Source: Topomyia yanbarensis (Eukaryota; Arthropoda; Insecta; Diptera; Culicidae). Taken from it: DNA of 64,000 nt. The translations under genes and the position numbers were made by a program. Of the stretch, positions 46,071 to 58,038 are shown piece by piece. Each line of letters begins with the position of its first letter. Positions within the stretch are counted from its first letter, which is position 1. The stretch is from positions 71,733,412 to 71,797,411 of the forward strand of contig NC_080671.1 in assembly GCF_030247195.1 (NCBI RefSeq). The letters are read 5' to 3'. A model generated the notes under the pieces. It made no database searches. It was not told the DNA's origin and saw only the letters and a program-made list of their open reading frames with translations.

Positions 46071-48127
46071 CTTTACTCGATGCAACTTCGATGAAGTCTC
46101 CATGGCCATTGGTGCACTCTATTGGTGTGAGATGCTGGATGGAAATGACTTAGATCAGGCAGTTGTGGCGTTCTATGATGCCATATATGAGATTCTTCGC
46201 CGTAATGTTCCTAAAAAACGTGTCAGCAGAAAAGCAGAATAAAAATTTCCGTGGTGGAACGCTGAGCTTGGTCGCCTACGCAACGTACTCCGGAAACACC
46301 GAAAGCGATATTTACATCATAGGACCGACGACAATAAAACTATTCTTCGTCAAACTGAACTGCAATATGAAACATCCCGGAACAGTGCATTCGGTGAATA
46401 TCTGAACCAAGTTCAGCGCAGCCTTCGAAATAATCCTTCAACATTCTGAACATTTATAAACAGCAGAAAACGTTCCGTGGGTGTACCAGAAAATGTCTAT
46501 CTTCGAGACAAAAATTCACAGTCCGCTGCCGAGCCGGCGAACCTTTTTGCAGATCACTTCCGAGATGTATTTTCCAGCCCTACTGACTATCCATCGTAAC
46601 AGTACCTTGAAACATTGCCAACGCATAATATCAACATTCCTCTTCCTAACGTAAATGATTCTGATGTAGCGAGCGCTCTGTCCAGCGTTGATCCTTTGAA
46701 AGGGCCTGGTCCGGATTACTTGCCTCCTGTGTTTATAAAGCATTGTGCCTGAGCACTTTCTGCACCAATAAGTATTATTTTTCAGCGTTCAATCTCGGAA
46801 AATATTTTCCCAATGGCATGGAAAGAAGCTGCTATAGTTCCTATTCATAAGGCTGGAGATAGGCACAATGTTGAAAACTACAGAGGAATCTCGCTGCTGA
46901 ACTGTCTAGCTAAAGTTCTGGAAAAATTTGTGTACAATGTGCTACTTCTTCCAACATAATCGACGAACGACAACACGGATTTATGAAAAAACGCTCCGCC
47001 ACTTTGAATTTGATGACTAGTTCCAGTTGTAGAGAAGCGTCAACAAGTGAACGCTATATATTTTGATTTCGCAAAAGCATTCGACAACATTGCTGTTTTG
47101 AAGCTGAAGCGACTAGGCTTTCCTGAGTGGGTTACCAGATGGCTGCATTCTTACCTCTCACAACGATCTGCCTTCATTAGAATTGGCACTACATGCTCAA
47201 GCGCATTCGTAACGCCAACCGGTGTGCCTCAAGGAAGTCACCTGGAGCCACTGATCTTTCTCTTATTCATCAACGACCTCTGCACGCGCACCAACTCTGA
47301 AAAACTGATCTATGCTGATGATCTGAAAATCTTTTGTTCAATTGCTTCAGCACTCGATTCGGCTGTGCTCCAAGACGATATAGCCAATATAGAGGAATGG
47401 TGTTTGCTGAACGGTATGCAGATCAACATTGATAAATGTAAGATGATAAGTTTCGGACGCTCGGCAAATATAAGGCGTTGCGAATATACTCTCCAAGCCT
47501 GTGTCATCGAGCGGGTGGATTCTATCCGTGACCTGGGAGTGTTATTCGACAGAAAACTTCGTTTCGCCGACCACATCACTGCAACAATGGCGAAGGCTTT
47601 TGCAACATTGGGTTTTCTAAAACGGAACGCTGTCGATTTTGTGGATTTCTACGCACTGAAGTCTTTATACTGTGCACTGGTCCGGAGCACTTTGGAGTAT
47701 GCTGTACAAGTATGAGCGCCATACAACGCCGTTCAAAGGACTGGAGCGCGTTCAGAAACGTTTTGTACGATTTGTTCTCAGAAAATTGCCTTGGAACGAT
47801 CCTATCCGTCTTCCGCTGTATAATAATAGATGCATGTTGCTAGATTTGCCAACGCTGGAGTCTCGCCGCACGTTCTTGCAAAAAATGTTCATTTTCGATA
47901 TGTTGTCGAACAATATTGACTGTCCCGACATTCTCTCCAGGATTCATTTATTTGTTCCCCCTCGTGATATAAGGAATCGTCCGCTTCTGTGGATTCCCAG
48001 GCACCGCACAGCATATGGCCAGAACAATCCGCTAGACAGATGTTGTAGCAGATTCAACGGAACTGTTTTAGTTTATGACTTCCATACCACTAAATCTAAT
48101 TATAAGTTAGCAATTAGAAATTTTTAA
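46071..48127 (+). pseudogene. ORF2 reverse transcriptase and C-terminal region of CR1-type element
   Basis: 46039-46740 is broken linker and fingers: GGTPENVYLRDKNSQSAAEP-like text, SSVDPLKGPGPDYLPPVFIK, then EAAIVPIHKAGDRHNVENYR (46840-46880). 47047-47715 is open: IYFDFAKAFDNIAVLKL with catalytic Asp (a few residues missing before the Leu run), GVPQGSHLEPLIF (Glu where Gly is usual), LIYADDLKIF with the paired Asp, and RDLGVLFDRKLRF. A stop replaces Trp at 47714-47716 and a frame change leads into 47672-48127, with RVQKRFVRFVLRKLPW, YNNRCMLLDLPTLESRR and the stop at 48125. Not functional. Confidence 0.85.
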
Positions 48128-48234
48128 CATTGACACTAGCAATAGCATTAAGTGTAATCTGTACGATATATATCGAAGATGTAATAATAAAAAAAATAAT
48201 AATTATAATATAACATACATATATAACATTTAGT

Positions 48235-48405
48235 TTATGAAAATCGGTTCAGCTATTTCAGAGAAACTTGTATAAGTTTAAATAACACATTTGCCTATCT
48301 TGACGAGCTGAATCGAATAGTATATGACTTTTAACCCTCTGAACCTCGATTGAAAGGTCGATTTCCAGAGCGATTTCATAGCCTTTCTCTACATGAGGAC
48401 AAAAA
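48235..48405 (-). repeat. GGAGGGCCGAG-type dispersed repeat, inverted partial copy
   Basis: On the minus strand: AGAAAGGCTATGAAATCGCT, CTGGAAATCGACCTTTCAAT, ACTATTCGATTCAGCTCGTC, GGCAAATGTG and TAGCTGAACCGATTTTCATA, the same order as 36740-36985 but diverged. Confidence 0.65.
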
Positions 48406-48409
48406 TGTG

Positions 48410-49812
48410 ACCAACGAACTCTAGGAAGGAAAAAATGGCAAGCGAGACAATAAATTACCCACTATGCTATCACATATGTCAGTTCTGCATCCATTCCTTT
48501 GCCACAAGCTGGGCATACTCATGCGAACACATACACAGATATGACTATCACATAAAAATTGTACAGTAGTACTAAAAATTACATTTATTTATACACTAAC
48601 ACTATTAGGCTTCTACTTTTACATTTCTTTAATGGTTGATCGTTAGTTTGGACTGGTGCAAAGTATGAAAGACCACAAAACACACACAGGCCCATAAGCC
48701 CACTCGATATTTTCGATGCACCACTATCGATGCGTTATACAGTAACCATCTAAAATCAATTGATGCACGGAATATGCTTGATTGTGTTTGCAATATCTCA
48801 AACCCAGCAACTTAGGGGAGGGAAAATCTATAGAGTACAACGTTGCGCACTTAAATCATAGAGCCATGTTGACTTATTGTTTGAAACCACTTCCATGTTC
48901 AGCCTGTATTAGAAAAAGGGCACCATTATGTTTTTTATCAAGCTATTTTCCTTTTTTGACGTGTACGAAATATTGAGTTCTGTGTATCAAACGAGAAGGA
49001 AACGTTGTTATTTTATACTTCAATTTTTCAGGAATTTTTTTTTTCAAATCGAGATCCTCATTTTTCAATTTGTTTAATGGATATGCCTTTCAGCGGTTGC
49101 TTAATGGTACCGTGGGTCATTGATACATTTATTATTTTGATATTATTTTTGTATTGATTTTCCGGTGGATCTCGTTCAAGTGATTTTTTTATTCAGTGTG
49201 GAGACCGTCTTTTGCGGTGTGTGAACATTTGTCTACACGCCTACTGCATCTTGGGGGTTATTAACTTCTCTTTTGCCATTAACGTGAAGGTCTTTATCGT
49301 TAAACCTTTCTTGGGGCTGCGATGAGATGTTTTTTTCTTATTTCTTTAACATACGGGTGAACAACATGAACCCGTCGTCATTGTTATTAACTTCTTCGAC
49401 AGTGGTGCTAACAGTGCACAGTGGAGCACGAAATTAGTAAGACAAAACGTCTAGCGCTTTGGGAGTGCATTTTTTTTGAGTTGCTATGTTCAGCAAAGTA
49501 TCTTGGTTTTATTTGCGCCTCATTGTAATGATGATAATTTGTTAGAATTTTCACTACATAGGTGGCGCTACAATGTTAACTTTTTTACTTCGCATCCTAG
49601 AAGGTTTGGTGTCTTTGACAAAGTTTTAGAACATTTGAAACTACGACAAGTTGTTGAAGATAATTAAGCTCTATCTTTATTTGACTGAAATTCACGTTTT
49701 TTTGTTATATTTGCTTCATTTTCGTCAAATTTGTCACTCACAATATTACGATCCTATCAGAACTGATGATTTGCGTCTATCATAGAAGACTTTACGAATT
49801 TTCGACACGTTG
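48410..49812. other. Unassigned spacer
   Basis: No gene motif. 49580-49670 contains GTGTCTTTGACAAAGTTTTA, a motif also found in the hAT-like element (32690, 33370) and near 63000 and 63570, so degenerate repeats are present. Confidence 0.35.
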
Positions 49813-49815
49813 TAA

Positions 49816-50102
49816 GGGACCATCCATGAATGACGTAGCATTTTTGAGTGATTTTTAACACCTCCCTCCCACATCGTAGCAGTTCATCACAAACCTCTAA
49901 ATACCCCCCCTGGTAATTACGTAGCTTGACGGTAACCCTGCCCCCCTTTTCACCGTAATTTTTTTTGAAATTCTATTCTATTCCCCTTTAAAAAAGCTAC
50001 GTAGCATGACATGACCCCCTACCCCCCTGTCCTCACGCATCATCACAAAATACAAAACTCCCCCCTCCCCCATATAATGCTACGTCATTTATGGATAATC
50101 CC
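49816..50102. mobile_element. 287-bp MITE with TAA duplication (PIF/Harbinger-like)
   Basis: The left end is GGGACCATCCATGAATGACG (then TAGCATTTT). The right end on the minus strand is GGGATTATCCATAAATGACG (then TAGCATTAT), nearly identical over 28 bp. TAA flanks both ends (49813-49815 and 50103-50105), the 3-bp TWA-type duplication of PIF/Harbinger elements. The interior has C/G-rich runs (CCCCCCC near 49902 and 50062). No coding. Confidence 0.85.
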
Positions 50103-50202
50103 TAAGTAAAAAATCAGCAGAAATATTGAAAAATTCCTATGCTTTTTAGCTTTTTCAAAAAGTTGCAAGTTTTGCAATTACCAATGTTTCTTAGTCTACC
50201 AT

Positions 50203-50458
50203 ATATGATCGGTGTTAAGTCAGACCGAATTAAGTGATATTGAATTGATTTCGAAACGAACGAGTTTAAAGTTTAAATCGCAGCACCTTTTACGTTATAA
50301 TTCGAAATTGTTTTTTATCGTAATTCTTGCTTATTTCAAAATATTTCAAATCTAACAAATATACAATATAGATGAAGAAATTCTTTATCCAGTGCTATCA
50401 TTATCTCATTTTTTACGATTTTGCGACTTACTTCGGTCTGACTTAACACCGACCATAT
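50203..50458. mobile_element. 256-bp MITE with GGTGTTAAGTCAGACCGAA termini
   Basis: The left end ATATGATCGGTGTTAAGTCA (then GACCGAATTAAGT) and the minus-strand right end ATATGGTCGGTGTTAAGTCA (then GACCGAAGTAAGT) are inverted repeats of about 33 bp with 3 differences. The interior is AT-rich. The target duplication is not clear, so the superfamily is unresolved. Confidence 0.75.
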
Positions 50459-50689
50459 GTTCTACCAAATGTGAACATACGCAAAATACATATTTTGATA
50501 TAACTGTGATATTTTGCTGAACACATTGACAAAAAAACCGATTTAATCCACCTATCAGTGAGATGAAACATTTCTTACACATATCACTGTTGTATTATTC
50601 ATTAGTTTGCCGATCACACGCTAAGTTTACAAGCAACTAGATGTGAGATAAACACAGTTTCGAGTCCTGTACGAATAACGCTTCGAATA

Positions 50690-52010
50690 AACTGAATAAA
50701 TTAAAGAAAAATAATAAAACAAATAAAAATTCAAAATAATTATGAAGCAAAAAAAAAAATGTTATTAATAAAATGGATAGAATGATTAACATAAACCAAA
50801 TTAATAAGATAAAATTAGCTCAAATGAAAATTACACAATATTAACCCTTTCATGCCCAACTTTTTTCTAGTGCATGTGGGGTTTCAAAACTATTTTTCCT
50901 TGAAAACGGCGGGGTCATGAAACACGAAAAGCCTTTTTTCATAAAGATAGGTGCTTGCCTCGCAGTGCTAGAAGCTACTCAATTTTCACTTTCCAATGCT
51001 CAATACAATTCTCCTAGAATATTTACAATAGTCAGCTTGTGTGGAAAACGTAGCCAAAGACAGTCTAAATTAATAAGTTTTTTCAGTTTTTAATAATATT
51101 GCAACATAATGAAGATATATGAAAAATTCATTTTCCGTCGTCAACGTAAACTGTCCCTGGCACCACTGCTCTGTCGGAATCCAATCAGACTAATTGCAAT
51201 AGCTTCAGTTCTAGAACTGATACTTGTAACTGTTAGTACTCAAATGAAAGGCAATATACACATTTATTAGCCTTACTTGTTTTTGTGAGCACATCTTGCC
51301 TGAATCAAAAGTTATATCAAGAAAACAAACTGTCATACAATAACAAAGAGAACTGACTAAACCGAATTGATAAAATAAAGAAACTGAATAAAATATGTGA
51401 ACTGGAAAAAACTAACCATTTAATAAAATGATTAAAATAAATAATATGAATAAAACCATAAAAAATTGGAATAATAAGATAAATAATATGGATCAAATTA
51501 ACTATTTCAGACCTAATATTTTCTAGCACATATAGGGTTCCAAAACCGTTTTTCTTAAAAGTGTTAGAGTAAAGAAACACGAAGAACCTGTTTTGATCAA
51601 GATAGATGCGTCTCTAGCAGTGTTAAAAGCTGCTGAATTTTTACATACCAATCCTTAATAAACATCTCCTGCAAAGTTTTCAATAGTTCGATTGGGCAGA
51701 ACAGGTATCCGAAAGAAGTCCAAATTGATAAGATTTATCATTTTCCAAAAATATTTGAAGAAAAAAAATATTTGAGGAATATAATTTTTCACCGATAACT
51801 GAAAATGTCTCTGGCAGCACTGCTCCAGTGGAATCCAATCAGAGCAATTGCAATAACTTCAGTTCTACGGATATTTCTTGTAACTATTAGCGCTCAAATA
51901 AACGGTGATAGTCACAATTATTAGTTTTACTTTTTTGTGAAGAAATCTTGTCTAACCCCAAAGTTATAGCTATTTGAAAAAGTTGTTGTTCACAAATAAC
52001 AGGATAAAGA
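50690..52010. repeat. Diverged tandem duplication, ~654-bp period, with simple-repeat edges
   Basis: Two copies (about 50690-51345 and 51350-52010) share, in order, an AATAAAATGA tract, TTTTCTAGTGCATGTGGGGT / TTTTCTAGCACATATAGGGT, AAACACGAAAAGCC / AAACACGAAGAACC, and CACTGCTCTGTCGGAATCCA / CACTGCTCCAGTGGAATCCA (51163 and 51817). Copy 1 also has TTAACCCTTTCATGCCCAAC at 50841, resembling the terminus of the TTAA element at 61.4 kb. Identity is modest, so the duplication is old. Confidence 0.7.
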
Positions 52011-52630
52011 GAAGGTTAATAAAATCAACAAAATGAATGGAATGAAAAAATAAATAAAACGAAGAATTTTTATCACAATAAAAATATTTTCTGTCTATAC
52101 ATTTTATCATTTTGTTTGTTTTTAAGCAGTTAAATTAATAAAATGAGAAAATCAGCGATATTAAAAAGTAATAAAAATTAATAGAAGAAATTATATTGTG
52201 CCTAATTAATGTTCTAGATGAAATGAATAAAGTGAATGACTGAACAAAATTAGTCAGATTATTAAAATGAATAAAATGCGTGAACCGGAAAAATAGTATA
52301 AAATTGCGTAACACGAAAAAAGTGAATAAGTTAAATGAATGATTCGAATAAGATGCATGAGAAAATAAACTGATCGTAACGCGTAAAAAGAATGAAATGA
52401 ATACAATATAGATAAAATTAGGCCAAATAAACAAAAGGAATACAAACAATGCTAAATGAAAAAATATTAAAATGAAATGATCATATATTTAAAACTAGTT
52501 AAATATTTTAAATGCAAAAAATGAACAAATCGAATATAATCCATGAAATGACTGAACTGGAAAAATGAGTATATAGAATAAAATTTAAAGAAAGTTTTTT
52601 AAATAAAGTAAATCAATAAAACGAATTTTA
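52011..52630. repeat. AATAAAATGA-type low-complexity repeat
   Basis: Long run of degenerate AATAAAATGAATAAAATGAA-like text, same type as 13485-13715. The minus-strand open frames of 60-100 codons here (Phe/Ile/Ser only) are compositional. Confidence 0.75.
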
Positions 52631-54225
52631 CGAATTCCGAAACCATAGTTTCAGAATCTTCTGAAATGTTTGTCAAACTCCCATTACAAAGAGCAAGTTT
52701 TCGTTCTTCTTTTATTTACGACATTTTTAGGATTATCTGGTGTTTCTACTTTATTGATGGGCCTTAATTAGTCATCAGGAAATCTAGAAATCAATTTGGA
52801 ATTTGGATATGTTGTTTACTTTGAATTAAAAGATATCTTTTTGGTCACAGATATCTGAAAAAATATTTTTGTACACAATGGAAATTTCAGGTCCAGTATT
52901 TTAACGCACAATTGTAAATAGTAAACTGAGATAAGGACACCTGTAAATAGTATCCATTTGCATTGAAATATCTAGAAAAGAGTGTCAAGTGTCCAGGCAA
53001 TGTTGGCAATTATATTATTGTCGGTGGCACAAAAGCCGTACATTCAGTCGATTACAATGCAGTCTCTTTCCACCCATCCTTATTACTTGCGAATTGTTTC
53101 GTTCGGAATTCTCGTTCTGGAGTTATGGGTTAATGAGTCATATACAAAACAATACCATTACAAAGAAATGGTTTAAACTACCAGAATAAGTATTTATTCT
53201 CCGGGCCTCGGAAAAGTTTTCAAAATTTGAGCGAATTCTATACATTTCTTTTGTAAGAAATGTAAAAAATATGTTTCCCAAAGCGCTAGAAGTATTATCT
53301 TACTAGTCTCGATCCAGTAGGATAACACTGATGAAGCGGGAATGACCTATGGAAAAGTCTGCTTCAGATTGGTCTGTCGGAGATGAGCTGGCAATCGGCT
53401 GATATTCGTTCTCCTCCCATGCAAGATTGTTTCTTCTTGTGATGTTCTGAGCTATTTGCAATACTTGCAATTAGCTTAGAAGGGTACGCCGTTATTGTCA
53501 TTTTTGATATCCACGGGAACTTTAATTCCTGCCCTGCTAAACGAATTTTTCTGATTGATCTAACGTGTTGAACGGTATCAGTGTTACATTTTGCAGGTGA
53601 TGGTTCTGAACTTGGGCGTTTTCCGTAAGCCTAAGCTCCTTTTTCACCCCCAGAAAATATTCCACTTCACGAAAACTCCGTAGTGTAGCACACAATTCAT
53701 AGTCAACGACCGCCGTGATGAGTCGGAGCAGCAATTTTTCATCTACTTTACTCATGACGGCAAGAATAAATACAATGTTTCCTTTGTTCTCGAGACAATG
53801 CACACTAGATGTATGGCTGACTCGGGCAGAAGTCGAAAGTAGATTGAAGATTTGGTCTTTATTTGCGGGGAAAAATTATTGAAATTACATGGATGGGATA
53901 AAACTGTTTGCACTTTCTGAAACTGTGTAAGCATCGATAAATTTCATCGACGCACACCACTAATCGAAGTGCGGGGTCGCCAAAAATCTGGGGTTCTTAG
54001 CCCTAGCCCAACGAGCCCATGCTCTACGGTCGAAAAAATATTTTCTATCGTAACAATTATCCCAAATTTAAAAGTTGATCATTTATTTAAAGGTAACATA
54101 GGTCGGAATAATCGATTTGATATTCAAGTACCGAGCTGGTGGTTACGCGGGAATGGCAATAGCAGGAATGGGGAATCGTTTCTAATGTTTAGTGGTAATA
54201 AAGTTGCAAATATCAAAACCCACCA
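52631..54225. other. Unassigned sequence
   Basis: A minus-strand frame at 53537-53803 (88 codons) with LRLITAVVDYELCATLRSFR and EVEYFLGVKKELRL looks somewhat protein-like, and a neighbouring frame 53752-53934 overlaps it, but I recognise no family and the starts are not ATG-supported. Otherwise nothing. Confidence 0.3.
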
Positions 54226-54420
54226 GGCGATGTGATAATGAAATTATATCTCCGGACGACTATACCGCCCGAAGGAGTACCACCGCTTCATGGCATAGCA
54301 CAGCACACACGGCACCGACAGAATTTCTCCGAACCAGGATATGATGAGTGTATGTATACACAGGCATCAAACTTCCCATCGCTCCGACACCAATTCAATT
54401 AATTATCCATTCAGTTGCAT
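54226..54420 (-). other. Coding-like GC-rich stretch, possible exon
   Basis: On the minus strand 54349-54246 reads SWFGEILSVPCVLCYAMKRW then YSFGRYSRPEI and a TAA, with GC-rich third positions (CTG, GTG, GCC, AAG, TAC, TCC, TTC) typical of real insect exons and a hydrophobic profile. Upstream an in-frame TGA occurs before any AG acceptor, so no clean exon model fits, and the plus strand is also open for 54 codons. It may be a decayed exon. Confidence 0.25.
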
Positions 54421-56735
54421 TCCTAATTTATTCATTTCCCCCCTTTGATGATCTCGGGTGGGATTGCAATTAGGATTCCTTGCCCTGTCACCTTGTCGCG
54501 CTGCAGACTAAATCCTTTTGCTGATTCTGTTCTCCTATGCATTCGGAATCTAAAATACCTTCAACTTCCCGTCTACCTCTACGACCATTATGGGTAGCCG
54601 AACAAGCAATCAATCAGTGAAACCCCACAAGCCACAGCAGGACGGACGACGTGAAGTCGTTGCTATCGATTTCAATCAAATGCTGTTCGCCTCCGGTCGA
54701 TTGTTCGTGATAGTGTTACTAGATTATCATTTCAAAGCAATGTTAATTATCGAAAGTTTCCAATGTGAGGATTGAGGTTACTCAATCTGGTATCCCGTTG
54801 GGAGACTTACCGGTAGATGGAGGCGAAATTAAACTCTGATTAAAAATTTAAAATGTTTCACTTGCAAATTAGGCTTTCGGAGCTGCACTCCATCAACCAC
54901 TGTTTGATTACAATCATGTTCAACATTAGAACATTTCTTTGGCTTCTGTCTGCGAAACACAGCAGGCGGCATGTCCTAATTTCAGTTAATCTATTAGGTG
55001 TATCATCATCGATCGACACGTCGCATCTGAACATTAGTAGGCGTCAGTCGTCGGTTGGATGAGCTACCGGTGTGGAATATAGATCTATCAGGACGTGTGT
55101 ATCTACAGGCGACCGATTCTGTCTGGTATCTGATTCATCGTTTGTTACAGCGATAAGTTTAATTGGAGGAAATTATTTATAATTAGACTTCTTATTACTA
55201 GTGGTAAATGATTGTGGCATCTGATTGGCTGAAAGCCGCATATTCTGTTCCACCGGAAATTGGGCATTAGTTGTGACAGTGTGTAGACTTATCACCTTCA
55301 AGGGGCTGATTTGTGTGTTTAACCGCTACCCGAAGGCATAAAAAGCTAAGCCATCTATTCTCTCGAGATACATTAGGAATAATCTTTGAGATAAATGTGT
55401 TTGATATTCACGAATCAGATAAAGCTATCAAGCATATGCATAGTAAGCCGGGACATTGGAAGTGGGCTGTGGCGCTCTCAATGTTCCATCATCTATTAAA
55501 ATTGATGGGTATTGATGTTAGCGAGGGGATGTTGGGATTAACATTGGACACAAAATGATTGTCGTATATTAAGTTGACACTGATTTATGGCTGATCAGTG
55601 ACGTGTTTGTTAAACGCGACCTGTAGCAGAGTTCTTGTTCAGAGAAATATGTTCATTTATCTTGTCGGGCCGCTGTTGTTATGTTAGTATCTTTGTTTGC
55701 TTGTACAACTCGTTCTTTTTCGGGACCCGCGACTGAGTTTATTAGTTGGCAATCTCGCAAGAATTGAACTATGTGATATTTATTTCGATTACCGTTCTAC
55801 ACTCACTAAACAATTAGATTTAAAAGAAACTAAAATAAAACAGCAGCCATTTTCATCATTAATTCGAACCAAGTAATTTCTTAGTGGGTGGAATAGCCTC
55901 CTGATTCGAAATACCTTTGTCCACAAACAAAAAATCGAAGCAAAGCTCGAAGAACTTATGAAGAACTCCCACGCTCTTGCTGGATGCCGGATGTTTTGAA
56001 AATTTCCAGAAATTTTCAACCTTATCATTCCGCAGCAAATTCCTGTGCGCTTGCTTTCATGTCAGCTCGCGATACTGCGTTAAGGTCGACCCCATACCGT
56101 GTGGCAGTGAATGTTGTTTTCGGTCGCCTGTGAATGAAGTTTCACCCATCGCAACCCTCCTGTTGCTGTTGCTTCGTCCGAGCGTTAGGAAAGTGCCGAA
56201 CCATCATTGCCTGTTCGTCCGCATGTACATATATTGCAACATGAAAACCAGCGGATGGAGCAGCGTGGTTTCTCCCTTGCCGTTGAATCGTAGTAGGTAG
56301 CGGTAAATAATACACCTGCACCAGTTGGTTCGGTGTTGACGCCAGCGATGATTACGATGACGATGTCAAACTGTATGTACGTACGTAGACGATGACGACT
56401 CGAATCAATGTGCTGCAATGTAGGACGATATTCGAACGCATGGAAGAAACAGAAAAAAAAGCAGTCATTTGCTGTGCCTTTGGCCCATTTCCCAGTGAAT
56501 GGTTTGAAATTATTGTGATGTGTGGTACTAGTTTCGGCGCTGAGAGAGGGCGTGCGAAATTGAGAGTGCCTGCGAATAGTGAGTGTTGAGTGGTGCCGAT
56601 GTGAATGGATAGCAGAGACCGGGGGTTTTGTTTGCGATAGTGTGTCGTGCAAAAGTATGTGACATTGCAATTTTGAAGTGGAAAGAATTAAAATGTGATA
56701 AAATAAAAGATATACGATATTAGATTGGGCAGGTG
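54421..56735. other. Gene-poor, partly GC-richer sequence
   Basis: No element ends and fewer repeats than elsewhere. 55970-56690 is GC-richer and has AGTGAGTGTTGAGTGGTGCC-type text reminiscent of insect promoter/5' UTR sequence. This is suggestive only. The plus frame 54590-54775 (61 codons, ATG) shows no motif. Confidence 0.3.
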
Positions 56736-57891
56736 ACAAACAACAAACAACAAACAACAAACAACAAACAACAAACAACAAACAACAAACAACAAACAAC
56801 AAACAACAAACAACAAACAACAAACAACAAACAACAAACAACAAACAACAAACAACAAACAACAAACAACAAACAACAAACAACAAACAACAAACAACAA
56901 ACAACAAACAACAAACAACAAACAACAAACAACAAACAACAAACAACAAACAACAAACAACAAACAACAAACAACAAACAACAAACAACAAACAACAAAC
57001 AACAAACAACAAACAACAAACAACAAACAACAAACAACAAACAACAAACAACAAACAACAAACAACAAACAACAAACAACAAACAACAAACAACAAACAA
57101 CAAACAACAAACAACAAACAACAAACAACAAACAACAAACAACAAACAACAAACAACAAACAACAAACAACAAACAACAAACAACAAACAACAAACAACA
57201 AACAACAAACAACAAACAACAAACAACAAACAACAAACAACAAACAACAAACAACAAACAACAAACAACAAACAACAAACAACAAACAACAAACAACAAA
57301 CAACAAACAACAAACAACAAACAACAAACAACAAACAACAAACAACAAACAACAAACAACAAACAACAAACAACAAACAACAAACAACAAACAACAAACA
57401 ACAAACAACAAACAACAAACAACAAACAACAAACAACAAACAACAAACAACAAACAACAAACAACAAACAACAAACAACAAACAACAAACAACAAACAAC
57501 AAACAACAAACAACAAACAACAAACAACAAACAACAAACAACAAACAACAAACAACAAACAACAAACAACAAACAACAAACAACAAACAACAAACAACAA
57601 ACAACAAACAACAAACAACAAACAACAAACAACAAACAACAAACAACAAACAACAAACAACAAACAACAAACAACAAACAACAAACAACAAACAACAAAC
57701 AACAAACAACAAACAACAAACAACAAACAACAAACAACAAACAACAAACAACAAACAACAAACAACAAACAACAAACAACAAACAACAAACAACAAACAA
57801 CAAACAACAAACAACAAACAACAAACAACAAACAACAAACAACAAACAACAAACAACAAACAACAAACAACAAACAACAAACAACAAACAA
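56736..57891 (+). repeat. Heptanucleotide (CAAACAA)n tract, ~165 copies
   Basis: About 1,156 bp of an apparently perfect 7-bp repeat (CAAACAA on plus, TTGTTTG on minus). Because 7 is not a multiple of 3 and the unit makes no stop in any register, most reading frames are open through it (NNKQQTT on plus, LFVVCCL on minus). The 400-580 codon frames covering this tract are artefacts. It ends in ACACACAAAAAAAA. The homogeneity implies recent expansion or strong homogenisation. Confidence 0.97.
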
Positions 57892-58038
57892 CACACAAAA
57901 AAAATTGGGTTTGCGGAAAATCAAGCAATATTTGAGATTTTTTTGTAGAAAAACAAACCGACATACGAACTTCTGCTTTTGATCTTTTATTAGTTATTTA
58001 GCAATAATTAGAAAATTAATCATATTTTTAAAAAAATT

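Larger units (their letters stand above)
43890..48215 (+). mobile_element. CR1-type non-LTR retrotransposon, near full length, inactivated
   Basis: The element carries ORF1 (PHD finger plus a nucleic-acid-binding type region) followed by ORF2 (APE endonuclease, RT, C-terminal region) and a short 3' UTR ending in AAT-rich repeats at about 48180-48215. At least six frameshifts or stops are scattered over it. ORF1 with a PHD-type finger and the lack of RNase H are typical of the CR1 group. Its RT C-terminus resembles the truncated copy at 5.6-6.65 kb. Confidence 0.85.

Noticed and set aside
53537..53934. Minus-strand protein-like frames considered as an endogenous viral or LTR-element relic.
   Set aside because: No recognisable viral, Gag, protease, RT or integrase motif and no ATG-supported start.
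56185..57964. Open frames of 400-580 codons on both strands (poly LFVVCCL or NNKQQTT).
   Set aside because: They are produced by a stop-free 7-bp tandem repeat read in several registers. No gene architecture supports them.
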